A stretch of 64,000 nucleotides of DNA from Bryobacteraceae bacterium (lineage in GTDB: Bacteria; Acidobacteriota; Terriglobia; Bryobacterales; Bryobacteraceae), in the NCBI GenBank assembly GCA_019752335.1, contig JAIEMJ010000015.1, positions 62,001 to 126,000 of the forward strand, given 5' to 3'. The notes beneath the pieces are model-generated. The model saw only the letters and a list, made by a program, of their open reading frames with translations. It did no database searches and was not told the DNA's origin. Shown in pieces: positions 10,083 through 18,193 of this stretch. Both the position numbers and the translations under genes were made by a program. Each line of letters opens with the position of its first letter. The first letter of the stretch is position 1.

Positions 10083-10973
10083 CTACCGCTTTAGCCAACT
10101 CAACACGGCGCGGTTCACCTTCGCCGGCGCGTCCTGCTGCGCGAAGTGGCCGGCTTCGGGGATCGTCACCAGCGTCCAATCATCGACCCATTCCCAGGTC
10201 CCGGTCAATGCCCCAGGCAATAGCGCCCAGTCCTTCAGGCCGTGAATCTGCAACACCGGACACTGCGGCTTGATCAGCGGACCGCTCGCCTCCTGATACG
10301 GCTCGCGAGGATAGTTGCGGCGGTAGTAGTTCATCATGGCGTCGAAGCTCGAACGTGAAAAGGCCTCGACATAGCGCTTCTTGGCTTCGGGATCCGTCAC
10401 CCAACGCGCCAAACCCTCCGCCGTGAGCTTCGTGTGCGAATCCGGCATTTGGAAATTCCGCGCGTACTCGCTGGCCTTCTGCTGCGCCGGATTGTGTGCC
10501 AGTTCTCGCGCCAGCCCGCGGGGATGGGGCAGGTTCACGATGATCAGCTTCTCCACCACCTGCGGCGCATGGAAAGCGAGTTGCCAGGCGATGGCGCCTC
10601 CCCAATCGTGGGCCATCACGATGGCCTTGGCGGCGTTCTGCGCCTGGATCACGGCGATGATGTCGCCGATCAGCAGCCGCATGTCGTATTGCTCCAGGCC
10701 TTCGGGCTGTCCGCTCAGGTTGAAGCCGCGTAGGTCGAGCGCCACCGTCCGGTAACCGGCTTCGGAGAGCGCCTCCATCTGGGCGCGCCAGCTATACCAG
10801 AAGTCCGGAAAGCCATGCACCATCACGACGAGCGGCCCGGACTTCGGCCCCAGCGCGGCGTAGTGGATCTTCACGCCTTTGGAGTCGGCGAAGCCGTGCT
10901 CCACCTTGCTTTCGATCTCGCCTGCCTCGAGCGCGCCCAGGCTCAAGAGGCTAAACCATATCGCCATTTTCAT
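10083..10973 (-). CDS. Exported alpha/beta hydrolase, epoxide-hydrolase-like
   Basis: A 296-residue protein with a short signal-like N terminus ([18 protein letters not shown]). It shows the oxyanion motif HGFPDFW, a nucleophile elbow with Asp (AHDWGG) and a C-terminal His in [11 protein letters not shown]. Asp as nucleophile with a tyrosine-rich lid ([10 protein letters not shown]) fits soluble epoxide hydrolases rather than Ser esterases. I placed the start at the ATG at 10973 because AGGAG (10979-10983) precedes it by 5 nt; the frame is open to 11015, but those codons overlap the TonB receptor promoter. Substrate unknown. Confidence 0.88.
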   Translation of the reverse strand: MKMAIWFSLLSLGALEAGEIESKVEHGFADSKGVKIHYAALGPKSGPLVVMVHGFPDFWYSWRAQMEALSEAGYRTVALDLRGFNLSGQPEGLEQYDMRLLIGDIIAVIQAQNAAKAIVMAHDWGGAIAWQLAFHAPQVVEKLIIVNLPHPRGLARELAHNPAQQKASEYARNFQMPDSHTKLTAEGLARWVTDPEAKKRYVEAFSRSSFDAMMNYYRRNYPREPYQEASGPLIKPQCPVLQIHGLKDWALLPGALTGTWEWVDDWTLVTIPEAGHFAQQDAPAKVNRAVLSWLKR

Positions 10974-11008
10974 CGATTCTCCTTTTTGCAAGCCATTTGC
11001 CAAAACGG

Positions 11009-11037
11009 TTGACACGCCGCGCGTAGTTTTTTAAACT
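11009..11037 (+). promoter_or_regulatory. Strong sigma-70-type promoter of the TonB receptor gene
   Basis: A perfect -35 TTGACA (11009-11014), a 17-bp spacer and TAAACT (11032-11037) predict a start near 11044. That gives a leader of about 154 nt before the receptor ATG. Confidence 0.75.
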
Positions 11038-11052
11038 GGACCAAGGTAGTCC
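11038..11052 (+). promoter_or_regulatory. Operator-like dyad GGAC-N7-GTCC at the TonB receptor start site
   Basis: GGACCAAGGTAGTCC abuts the -10 and overlaps the predicted transcription start, an ideal place for a repressor. The GAC-N7-GTC geometry is that of IscR/Rrf2-type sites (GACTR-N3-YAGTC), although flanks differ. Related copies lie at 14408-14416 and 14586-14599. Confidence 0.4.
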
Positions 11053-11055
11053 TAG

Positions 11056-11197
11056 ATCGGACGACTCACGAAATTTAGGCTAAGTCCCGGCGGCAATCTT
11101 TTGGCGAAGCTCCGCCGGGACGCAAGCTTTTCATCAACCCGCAAGGCCGACGATGCCCCTATTGTAAGGGACGCCGCCGGCAGAGGAGCTTTTTTTC
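11056..11197 (+). promoter_or_regulatory. Structured 5' leader of the TonB receptor mRNA (candidate cis-regulatory RNA)
   Basis: TCCCGGCGG (11085-11093) pairs perfectly with CCGCCGGGA (11112-11120) and alternatively with CCGCCGG (11174-11180). GCCGGCAG (11176-11183) pairs perfectly with CTGCCGGC (11204-11211), enclosing the AGGAG (11184-11188) and the ATG (11198) in a 20-nt loop. A small CCCT/AGGG hairpin (11157-11170) lies between. The pairings at 11174-11183 are mutually exclusive, as in translational switches. GGGACGCAAGC (11117-11127) recalls the c-di-GMP-I (GEMM) core, but the rest of that fold is not seen. The ligand, if any, is unknown. Confidence 0.45.
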
Positions 11198-13480
11198 ATG
11201 TCCCTGCCGGCATTTCTCTGTCTGCTGAGCTTTTTCGAACCCGCGCCAGTAACCGTACTTACGGGTCGCGTGCTGGACCCCACCGGCGCGCCGGTGGCCG
11301 AGGCGAAGCTCGAGTCCGGCCGGCGGACCTTGGCGTATACCGATCAGGCGGGCCAATTCCGCGTCGTGCTGCCGGCCGGTCCAGTCCGGTTCACCGTATC
11401 GCGCGACGGCTTTGCGCCCCACGAGAGCGAGCTTACCTTGCCCTCCAGCGGCCTGCGTCTGGCTGACATCGAGTTGCAACTGCTGAGCGTGGTGGGCCAG
11501 GTCACCGTCACCGAAAGCCCCGGTTACCAGGTAGCCGGGACGGCGTCGGCCACGCGAACGGCCACGCTCCTCTTGAACCTGCCGCAGTCCATTGCCGTGG
11601 TCACCCAGGAGCAGATGCGCGACCAACTCATGCTCAGCATCGGCGACGTCGTGCGGTTCGTGCCCGGAATTACCGCGCAGCAGGGCGAAGGCAATCGCGA
11701 CCAACTCATGATTCGCGGCCAGAACACCACCGCCGACTTCTTCGTGAACGGCGTGCGCGATGACGCCGAATACTTCCGCGATCTCTACAACCTGGAGCGC
11801 GTGGAGGCGCTGAAGGGGCCGAACGCGATGACCTTTGGCCGCGGCGGCGGTGGTGGCGTCATCAACCGCGTCACCAAGGAGGCGCTGGACGTACCGCGCT
11901 ACGAGGTGAATCTGCAAGCCGGCGCCTTCGGGCATCGCCGCGCGTCGGCGGACGTAAACCGTCCGCTGAATCGCTTCGCCGCCTTCCGGCTGAATGCGCT
12001 TTATGAGAATTCGCGCAGTTTCCGGCAGTACTTCTACCTGGAGCGCGCCGGGCTCAGCCCCACGCTCACCCTGCACCTCACGCCGCGCACGCGCGCAGTG
12101 CTGCAGTACGAATTCTTCCGCGACCATCGCTTCGCGGACCGCGGCGTGACGTCCGTCGCCGGCCTGCCGGCGAGCGTGCCGCTTCGCACCTTCTTCGGCA
12201 ACCCGGACGAAAGCCGCGCCCGAGCCGACGTGAACCTGGGGTCGGCGACGGTGGAGCATCAAGCCGGCCGTCTGAATCTGCGCAACCGCACGCTCTTCGG
12301 CCACTACGACCGCTTCTACCAGAACTTCGTGCCGGGCGTGGTGAATGCCGCGAGCCAGGTCTCGCTGAGCTCGTACAACAACGCGACCGCCCGCTTGAAC
12401 GCCTTCAATCAGACGGATGCCACTTACGCGCTGGAGACTGGACCCATCCGCCACACCCTACTGACGGGCGTGGAAGTGGGCCGTCAGGCGAGCGACAATC
12501 TGCGTTTAACCGGCTACTTCGACGGCGTGGAGACCGCGGTGCTCGCGCCCTTGGCGCAGCCCACTATCTTTACCCCGCTGGCCTTCCGGCCCAATGCGAC
12601 CGACGCGAACAATCGGGTGCAGACGAACCTCGCGGCCGTCTACGTGCAGGATCAGATCGAGCTGAATCGCTTCGTCCAGGTGATCGCCGGCGTGCGCGTT
12701 GACCGCTTTGACCTGCAATTCGCCAGCCGGCGCAACGCCGATCGCCTGGGCCGTTTGGATACGCTGGTGTCGCCGCGCGCGGGCGTCGTCGTGAAGCCGG
12801 TGGCGCGGATGTCGCTGTATGCCAACTACTCCGTCTCCTACCTGCCCAGCTCCGGTGACCAGTTCGCCTCGCTCACCGTGATCACGCAACAGGTGAAGCC
12901 AGAGAAATTCCAGAACTACGAGACCGGTCTCAAGTTTGATTGGAGCCGGGCCCTCTCGCTCACCGCCGCCGTCTTCCGCTTGGATCGCACCAACACCCGC
13001 TCGATTGACCCCAACGATCCGACGCGCATCATCCAGACCGGTAGCCAGCGGACGAATGGCGTGGAACTGTCGCTCAACGGCAACCTCACCCGCAAGTGGC
13101 GGCTGACGGGCGGCTACGCCTACTTGGACGCCTTTGTGGTCAGCGCGACCGCTGCGGCTCGGGCCGGCGCGCAGGTGGCCCAAGTGCCGCGCCATGCCTT
13201 CTCCGTCTGGAATCACTACCAACTGCTGCCGCGCCTGGGCGCCGGGCTCGGTTTGCTGAATCGCTCGGACATGTTCGCCGGAATCGACAACACCGTGGTG
13301 TTGCCCGCCTATACCCGCGCCGATGCCGCGGTCTTCTTCGCTCTCACGGAGCGCTTGCGCTTGCAGGCCAACGTCGAAAACCTCTTCGACCGTCGCTACT
13401 ACCTCAATGCCCATACCAATACCAACATCTCGCCCGGCTTCCCGCGCACGATCCGCATCGGGTTGACGGCTCGCTTTTAG
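11198..13480 (+). CDS. TonB-dependent siderophore receptor with N-terminal carboxypeptidase-regulatory-like domain
   Basis: A 760-residue outer-membrane receptor. After a signal peptide (~1-16) come a CarboxypepD_reg-like beta-sandwich (~20-95), a plug domain (~105-235, with LPQSIAVVTQEQMRDQ and the IRGQNTTADFFVNGVRDDAEYFRD region typical of catecholate-type siderophore receptors) and a 22-strand barrel region ending in aromatic Phe (ARF). The C-terminal strand contains NVENLFDRRYY, the common TonB-receptor signature. AGGAG at 11184-11188 serves the ATG. Siderophore specificity (Fiu-like) is inferred from plug layout only. No TonB, ExbB or periplasmic binding protein is nearby. Confidence 0.92.
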   Translation: MSLPAFLCLLSFFEPAPVTVLTGRVLDPTGAPVAEAKLESGRRTLAYTDQAGQFRVVLPAGPVRFTVSRDGFAPHESELTLPSSGLRLADIELQLLSVVGQVTVTESPGYQVAGTASATRTATLLLNLPQSIAVVTQEQMRDQLMLSIGDVVRFVPGITAQQGEGNRDQLMIRGQNTTADFFVNGVRDDAEYFRDLYNLERVEALKGPNAMTFGRGGGGGVINRVTKEALDVPRYEVNLQAGAFGHRRASADVNRPLNRFAAFRLNALYENSRSFRQYFYLERAGLSPTLTLHLTPRTRAVLQYEFFRDHRFADRGVTSVAGLPASVPLRTFFGNPDESRARADVNLGSATVEHQAGRLNLRNRTLFGHYDRFYQNFVPGVVNAASQVSLSSYNNATARLNAFNQTDATYALETGPIRHTLLTGVEVGRQASDNLRLTGYFDGVETAVLAPLAQPTIFTPLAFRPNATDANNRVQTNLAAVYVQDQIELNRFVQVIAGVRVDRFDLQFASRRNADRLGRLDTLVSPRAGVVVKPVARMSLYANYSVSYLPSSGDQFASLTVITQQVKPEKFQNYETGLKFDWSRALSLTAAVFRLDRTNTRSIDPNDPTRIIQTGSQRTNGVELSLNGNLTRKWRLTGGYAYLDAFVVSATAAARAGAQVAQVPRHAFSVWNHYQLLPRLGAGLGLLNRSDMFAGIDNTVVLPAYTRADAAVFFALTERLRLQANVENLFDRRYYLNAHTNTNISPGFPRTIRIGLTARF

Positions 13481-13549
13481 ACGCAAATTTCTTTACATTT
13501 GGCCAGGCGCGCAGTCGGCTATGCTGGGGAGCGAAGGAGAAAGATCCAC

Positions 13550-13903
13550 ATGAAATTCCGTTTATTGGTCCTCGCGCTCGCCGCTTCCGCGCTCTTTGCC
13601 GCGGACGTCACCGGCAAGTGGGTGGCGAAGATGCAAACCCCGAATGGCGATACCCGCGACATGGTGATGAAGCTGAAGGCCGACGGCGACAAGCTCACCG
13701 GCACCGTCGGCGGCATGCGGGGCGACGCGGAGATCACCGATGGCAAGATCGCCGGAGACGATGTGTCCTGGGTGGTTGTTCGTAACTTCAACGGCAACGA
13801 AATGCGCCAGGAGTACAAGGGTAAGGTTTCCGGCGCGGAAATGAAGCTCACCGTTTCCTTCGGCGAGCGCACCATGGAAATGACCGCGAAGAAGTCCGAA
13901 TAG
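13550..13903 (+). CDS. Small secreted beta-rich protein of unknown function
   Basis: A 117-residue protein whose first 18 residues (MKFRLLVLALAASALFAA) form a signal peptide. The mature part begins DVTGKWVAKMQTPNGDTRD and alternates short beta strands with Gly turns, like lipocalin/calycin-type small barrels found in acidobacterial genomes; no name can be assigned. The start is supported by GGAG (13536-13539) 10 nt upstream. A frame open from 13499 lacks a ribosome site. Confidence 0.8.
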   Translation: MKFRLLVLALAASALFAADVTGKWVAKMQTPNGDTRDMVMKLKADGDKLTGTVGGMRGDAEITDGKIAGDDVSWVVVRNFNGNEMRQEYKGKVSGAEMKLTVSFGERTMEMTAKKSE

Positions 13904-13917
13904 CCTGTCCCATCCGG

Positions 13918-13944
13918 GTGGGGCGAGTTACCCGGCTCGCCCAC
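13918..13944. terminator. Hairpin between convergent genes
   Basis: GTGGGGCGAG and CTCGCCCAC form a 9-bp stem with one bulged G and loop TTACCCGG, 15 bp after the plus-strand stop and overlapping the last codon of the minus-strand microprotein gene. There is no T-run on either side, so termination efficiency is doubtful. Confidence 0.4.
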
Positions 13945-14032
13945 TGGACTCTGTCCTACCAAGAGCTCGCTCCGCCACCCAAGCGATAAAGGCGGCGAAG
14001 AAGGGAACCATCAACAGCGCGGCAATCAGCAT
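13928..14032 (-). CDS. 34-residue membrane microprotein
   Basis: The frame reads MLIAALLMVPFFAAFIAWVAE followed by a short polar tail (RALGRTESSGRAG). This is one transmembrane segment with a basic/polar end, like the small bioactive membrane proteins of other bacteria. AGGAG (complement of 14039-14043) lies 6 nt before the ATG at 14032; a second in-frame ATG at 14038 directly abuts the ribosome site. It sits 68 bp downstream of another small membrane-protein gene on the same strand. The resemblance to KdpF-like peptides is only in size and hydrophobicity. Confidence 0.5.
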   Translation of the reverse strand: MLIAALLMVPFFAAFIAWVAERALGRTESSGRAG

Positions 14033-14100
14033 AAGCATCTCCTACACCTGCTTAAGCGCAAGCTGATTGCGATTCCGGCCAACCCCCACGCGAAAAATTC

Positions 14101-14346
14101 TTAGCCTTCCACCCGCCTCCGATATCCGGTGAACGTACGCCAGGCGAACAATACGGCCACTAGGGAAGCACAGGAAGAGACTACATTGGCTGGCTTTGTG
14201 GCGGCGATGCGTTGTTCGGTTTGCGCCTCAATGCGGCGGATTTCTTTCATGAACCGGTCGGGGCGCCGGCCCAACGCCAAGCCCAAGACGAGCAAGACGG
14301 TGATTAACGTTGCGTTGATGGTAACTGCTCGACTAATGGTCGCCAT
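14101..14346 (-). CDS. Small two-helix membrane protein of unknown function
   Basis: An 81-residue protein with a hydrophobic segment at ~10-27 (ATLITVLLVLGLALG) and a weaker one at ~56-70 (SSCASLVAVLFAW), joined by a charged helix (RRPDRFMKEIRRIEAQTEQR) that probably sits in the cytoplasm. GAGGG precedes the ATG at 14346 by 6 nt. The upstream 260 bp carry GGAC-type dyads. No family recognised. Confidence 0.6.
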   Translation of the reverse strand: MATISRAVTINATLITVLLVLGLALGRRPDRFMKEIRRIEAQTEQRIAATKPANVVSSCASLVAVLFAWRTFTGYRRRVEG

Positions 14347-14407
14347 AGTTGCCCTCTCTCTTCTCCTCGATTTAGCCAGAATTGGACCTACGGCGCAAGA
14401 GACGAAA

Positions 14408-14442
14408 GGACTAAGGCGGTGTTTAGTAGGAGACCCTAGTCC
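14408..14442. promoter_or_regulatory. GGACTAAGG motif and TAGTAGG/CCTAGTC imperfect dyad
   Basis: GGACTAAGG (14408-14416) is repeated at 14586. TAGTAGG-AGAC-CCTAGTC (14424-14441) is an imperfect dyad, and CCTAGTCC closes a wider inverted repeat with GGACTAAGG. Both lie upstream of the minus-strand small membrane protein gene (14101-14346), so repressor sites are plausible. The identity of any regulator is unknown. Confidence 0.3.
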
Positions 14443-14585
14443 ATGCCCGGTGCCCGGTCCAGTTGCTCAGGTGAACGCCTCAGAAAACGGCCGCAAAACT
14501 TACCGATTTGCCGCCCTTCTCGCCCCCGGTGGTGAAACTCACGCCGTCAGGATTGTCCGAAAGGCCCGGAAAAAGTACTTCAATC

Positions 14586-14599
14586 GGACTAAGGTGTCC
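14586..14599. promoter_or_regulatory. Dyad GGAC-TAAGGT-GTCC
   Basis: Perfect GGAC/GTCC arms around TAAGGT. The site shares AAGGT and arms with the dyad at the TonB receptor promoter (11038-11052), differing by one base in the spacer length. It lies about 240 bp upstream of the minus-strand gene start at 14346 and just downstream of the phosphodiesterase gene end. Confidence 0.3.
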
Positions 14600-14609
14600 G
14601 GGTCTAGGG

Positions 14610-15575
14610 CTACTGGATGCCGATTCGCCCGCGCTTGCTCCGTTTAACGAACGGCGCGAACTCTTCGTATTGGTCAGTCGCGATGTAGTCGACGCCCGCC
14701 TTCACCGCCGCCTTCCAACGCAACTCTACCGCCGCCCGGGAACCGAAGTTGTAGCCGGCTGACCAGCCAGCCGCCGTGCCCACCGCCGGTTCATGGCCAT
14801 TCAGCGTGTAAAGCCGCATGGCGTAGCCGAATTGCCGCGCCCGTGCCAGAATCGCCGCTAAACGTGCCGCATCGGCTTTTGACCAGTCGCCAGCCTTCGT
14901 CTGTCCGCCCTGTTCGACGATGGACCACGGCGCATTCAGCCAGCGCCGGTAGTTGGTGGAAGGCGCTGGAATCAACTGGTCTACCGGTGTATCTGCCACT
15001 CGCGTCGTGACGACCCCGGCGCCGAAGAGCAACAGCCGCCCGCCGACGGCGATGTCGTCGTGGAAGCTCTTCTGCTGCGCATTGGAAACGCCCGTGAGCA
15101 CCAGCACCGGCTTCCAATCGAGCGGCGCCTTCACGGCGGGCGTAGCCGTGCGCGGCGCGGTGGTCAGCCAGGGCTGGTACTCGGTTAGCAGCTTCAGCAC
15201 GGCCTGGTGGTGCGCCGGCTCGTCGCTCTTGAAGTCGAGGTTGAGCGTGATCAGCGGCCACCGGTCGCGGCGATTCTCCTTAAGCGCTTGCTCGACGATG
15301 GGCCGGATGCGCTCAAAGAAATAGTCGCGCATGTTGGGCTCGCTGCCGTTCGGACGGTCGCCGTGAATGAGGACGCTCCGGCCTTGTCCGGTAGCCGGGT
15401 CAACGTACCAGGCGAGATCCTGCTCGATAGCCAAAGGCAGCCCAGTCTTCAGCGCGACTTCAATGCGGTCCTGATACTTGCCGTCGTAGGGGTAGCAGTT
15501 GTGGGCGTCGAGCACGACGCGCGGCGCGGCTGGCATGGCGGCGGAAAAGAGAGCGAGCAGAAGAGCAAAACGCAT
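14610..15575 (-). CDS. Secreted PLC-like phosphodiesterase (GDPD/PI-PLC superfamily)
   Basis: A 321-residue exported protein: signal peptide (~1-16), then DAHNCYP near 24-30 and an IEQDL segment near 50, resembling the His and Glu/Asp metal/active-site positions of PLC-like TIM-barrel phosphodiesterases. A second His occurs in LIHGDRPNG (~70). The C terminus GVDYIATDQYEEFAPF matches the last barrel strand of glycerophosphodiester phosphodiesterases (the 'D.i.TD.p' type). A role in scavenging phosphate or glycerol from phosphodiesters is inferred. It is not closely similar to the other PLC in this window (54371-55465). Confidence 0.75.
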   Translation of the reverse strand: MRFALLLALFSAAMPAAPRVVLDAHNCYPYDGKYQDRIEVALKTGLPLAIEQDLAWYVDPATGQGRSVLIHGDRPNGSEPNMRDYFFERIRPIVEQALKENRRDRWPLITLNLDFKSDEPAHHQAVLKLLTEYQPWLTTAPRTATPAVKAPLDWKPVLVLTGVSNAQQKSFHDDIAVGGRLLLFGAGVVTTRVADTPVDQLIPAPSTNYRRWLNAPWSIVEQGGQTKAGDWSKADAARLAAILARARQFGYAMRLYTLNGHEPAVGTAAGWSAGYNFGSRAAVELRWKAAVKAGVDYIATDQYEEFAPFVKRSKRGRIGIQ

Positions 15576-15625
15576 CCTATGAGCATAGCGGTCCCGCGTG
15601 GCGATACGATGAAAGAAGAAAAACG

Positions 15626-18187
15626 ATGAGCCCGATAATCGCCTTACTCCTCACCTTCGCGGCCGACTCCCCCACCTTGCCGCCCCCGGCGGCCACCGAA
15701 ATCGACTTCGCCCGTGACGTCGCCCCCGTTCTCAAACGCAATTGCCAAGGCTGCCACGGCGCCGCCATGCAGCAAAGCGGCTTCCGCCTCGACGACGGCG
15801 TTGCCGCGCTGAAGGGCGGCTACGGTGGCGCCGTGATCCTTCCCGGCAAATCCGCGGAGAGCCCGCTCGTTCATCGCGTCGCCGGCGTGAAGGGCGTTCC
15901 CGTCATGCCGCCCGCCGGTCGACGCCTCACCGCCATCGAAGTCGGCATTCTGCGCGCCTGGATCGACCAGGGCGCCAAGTTCCCGGCCGTCACCCTGAGT
16001 GAAGCGAAGCGGCCGAAACTCAACCACTGGGCCTTTGAACCGATTACGGCGCCCGCGCTGCCCCCAGTGAAGAATAGCGCCTGGGTGCGCTCGCCCATGG
16101 ACGCGTTTGTGCTCGCCAAACTCGAAGGCAAGAAGATCGCCCCGTCGCCGGAAGCGGACCGCCGTACCCTATTGCGACGTCTTAGTTGGGATCTCGTCGG
16201 TCTGCCCCCCACGGTGGAGGACATCGCGGCCTTTCAGGCCGACACTCGTCCGGACGCTTACGAGCGCCAAGTGGATCGCCTGCTGGCCCTGCCGCAGTTC
16301 GGCGAAAAATGGGCGCGCGGTTGGCTCGATCAGGCTCGCTACGCCGACTCCGACGGCTACGAAAAAGACTGGGTGCGCCCCTACGCCTTTCGCTGGCGCG
16401 ATTGGGTGATTAACGCGATCAACCAGGATTTGCCCTTTAACCGTTTCACCATCGAGCAACTCGCGGGCGACTTACTGCCTTCCCCCACGGTGGAGCAGCG
16501 TGTCGCCACGGGCTTTGCCCGGAATACCTTGACGAATCGCGAAGGCGGCATCGACGACGCGCAGTTCCGCTTTGAAAGCACGCTCGACCGTGCCAACACC
16601 GTCAGCACGGTCTTCCTGGGGCTCTCCATGGGCTGCGCGCAATGCCACGACCATAAGTACGATCCCATCAGCCAGCGCGACTATTATTCGCTCTTCGCCT
16701 TCTTCGATAACGCCGAAGAAGTAGATATCGACGCGCCGCGTGCCGGTGAACTCGGCCCTTGGTTAAAGGGCCGCGCAGAGTATCAAGCGAAACGCGAAAA
16801 GATTCTGGCCGAGTACAAGGTCGCCGAGTTACAGGCGGCTTGGGAGAAAGACATCCTCTATACCATCGCCCACCCCGGTGAGCGGACCGACTGGGATCTG
16901 GCCTGGGACTGTGTAAACAAGCTCACCGAAGGCGGCGACGGTGGCAAGATCGTCCGCATTCCGCTCGAAAAGCGCACGCCCCGCGAACGCGACATTCTCA
17001 CCGACCACTTCGTCAAAAACTACGCCTTCGCCGTGGGCAATAAACGCTATAAGGAATTGAAGTTTGACGTCGCCACGAAGCAACTCGCGCAATTGAAGGT
17101 CGATTATCCGCAACTTACGCAGGCCATGGTCATCGCTGAGAATGCGCAGCGGCACCCCACTTATCTGCGCGTTCGCGGTGACTATAAGACGAATGGCATC
17201 GAAGTCGCGCCCACCACTCCGGCCGTGCTACCGGCTTTAGCCAAGACTGGCCCACTCACTCGGCTCGATCTGGCGGAGTGGCTCGTTTCGGACGAAAACC
17301 CGCTCACCGCTCGCGTGGCCGCCAATCGCATCTGGCAGGAGCTTTTCGGGACGGGCTTAGTGAAAACCAGCGACGACTTCGGCACGCGCGCCGATAAGCC
17401 CGAGTACCCCGAGTTACTCACCTGGCTAGCCGATGACTTCCGCCGCCACGGCTGGTCGCGCAAGCAACTCATTCGCGGCATCGTTCTCTCGGCCACCTAT
17501 CGGCAGGCGTCGCTGGCTCGGCCGGAATTACACGAAATTGACCCCGAAAATCAGTTACTCGCCCGCCAGGTCCGTTTGCGGCTCACCGCCGAGCAGATTC
17601 GCGACGGCGCCTTGGCCGCCAGCGGCCTGCTCGCCAAAACCATCGGCGGACCCAGCATCCGCCCGCCCATGCCCGCCGGTGTGATGGAGCTCAGCTATGC
17701 TTCGCGCGGCTGGGGCGAGGCGTGGAAAGTAAGTGAAGGTGAGGACCGCTATCGCCGCGGCCTGTATATTCAATTTCTGCGCACGTCGCCGTATCCGCAG
17801 TTAATGACCTTCGACGCACCGAAGTCGACCGCGGCCCAATGCAAACGCGACCGCTCCAACACGCCGCTCCAAGCGCTGAACTTACTCAATGACCCGGTCT
17901 TCGTCGAGGCCGCCCAGGCCTTGGCCGTCGCCGCAGTCACGCAGCCGGCTGATCAGCGCCTGGAATGGGCCTACCGCCGCGCGCTCGGCCGTGCGCCGTC
18001 CGCGCGCGAGTCGGCGCGGATGAGCGCTTATTTCACCGAGCAGCAGCGGTTGCTGGCCGACGACGCCAAGGCGCAAGCCGCGCTCGCGCCCTACGTGCCG
18101 CCGTCCGCGACGCGCCTCGAAACCGCCACCTGGACCGGTATGGCCAGCGTCCTCCTTAATCTCGAAGAGTTCATCACCCGGGAGTAA
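15626..18187 (+). CDS. PSD1 and planctomycete-type cytochrome c domain protein (DUF1549/DUF1553)
   Basis: An 853-residue exported protein. After a short signal peptide it has a cytochrome-like domain with CQGCH (40-44) and the MPPAG segment (94-98), a DUF1549 region with the second Cys motif CAQCH (337-341), and a long C-terminal DUF1553 ending LNLEEFITRE. Unlike the paralogue at 413-3517 it has no LamG insert, which explains its smaller size. Shared blocks such as QLAGDLLP and HDHKYDPIS are nearly identical between the two. The DUF1501 gene starts 6 bp downstream, the same order and spacing as the first pair. Confidence 0.92.
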   Translation: MSPIIALLLTFAADSPTLPPPAATEIDFARDVAPVLKRNCQGCHGAAMQQSGFRLDDGVAALKGGYGGAVILPGKSAESPLVHRVAGVKGVPVMPPAGRRLTAIEVGILRAWIDQGAKFPAVTLSEAKRPKLNHWAFEPITAPALPPVKNSAWVRSPMDAFVLAKLEGKKIAPSPEADRRTLLRRLSWDLVGLPPTVEDIAAFQADTRPDAYERQVDRLLALPQFGEKWARGWLDQARYADSDGYEKDWVRPYAFRWRDWVINAINQDLPFNRFTIEQLAGDLLPSPTVEQRVATGFARNTLTNREGGIDDAQFRFESTLDRANTVSTVFLGLSMGCAQCHDHKYDPISQRDYYSLFAFFDNAEEVDIDAPRAGELGPWLKGRAEYQAKREKILAEYKVAELQAAWEKDILYTIAHPGERTDWDLAWDCVNKLTEGGDGGKIVRIPLEKRTPRERDILTDHFVKNYAFAVGNKRYKELKFDVATKQLAQLKVDYPQLTQAMVIAENAQRHPTYLRVRGDYKTNGIEVAPTTPAVLPALAKTGPLTRLDLAEWLVSDENPLTARVAANRIWQELFGTGLVKTSDDFGTRADKPEYPELLTWLADDFRRHGWSRKQLIRGIVLSATYRQASLARPELHEIDPENQLLARQVRLRLTAEQIRDGALAASGLLAKTIGGPSIRPPMPAGVMELSYASRGWGEAWKVSEGEDRYRRGLYIQFLRTSPYPQLMTFDAPKSTAAQCKRDRSNTPLQALNLLNDPVFVEAAQALAVAAVTQPADQRLEWAYRRALGRAPSARESARMSAYFTEQQRLLADDAKAQAALAPYVPPSATRLETATWTGMASVLLNLEEFITRE

Positions 18188-18193
18188 CTCGCA

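Noticed and set aside
11085-11170. A c-di-GMP-I (GEMM) or cobalamin riboswitch before the TonB receptor
   Set aside because: GGCAA and GGGACGCAAGC are reminiscent of GEMM, but the distal GGGTTGCC strand and the receptor helix are missing. No B12-box sequence is present. Kept only as a structured leader of unknown class.
13492-13525. Promoter TTTACA/TATGCT before the small secreted protein gene
   Set aside because: The spacer is 22 bp, too long; the alternative TTTGGC at 16 bp is a poor -35. Not supported enough to list.
15608-15628. Six-codon leader peptide (ATGAAAGAAGAAAAACGATGA) overlapping the PSD1 start
   Set aside because: No ribosome site precedes it and the codons carry no attenuation pattern; probably chance.
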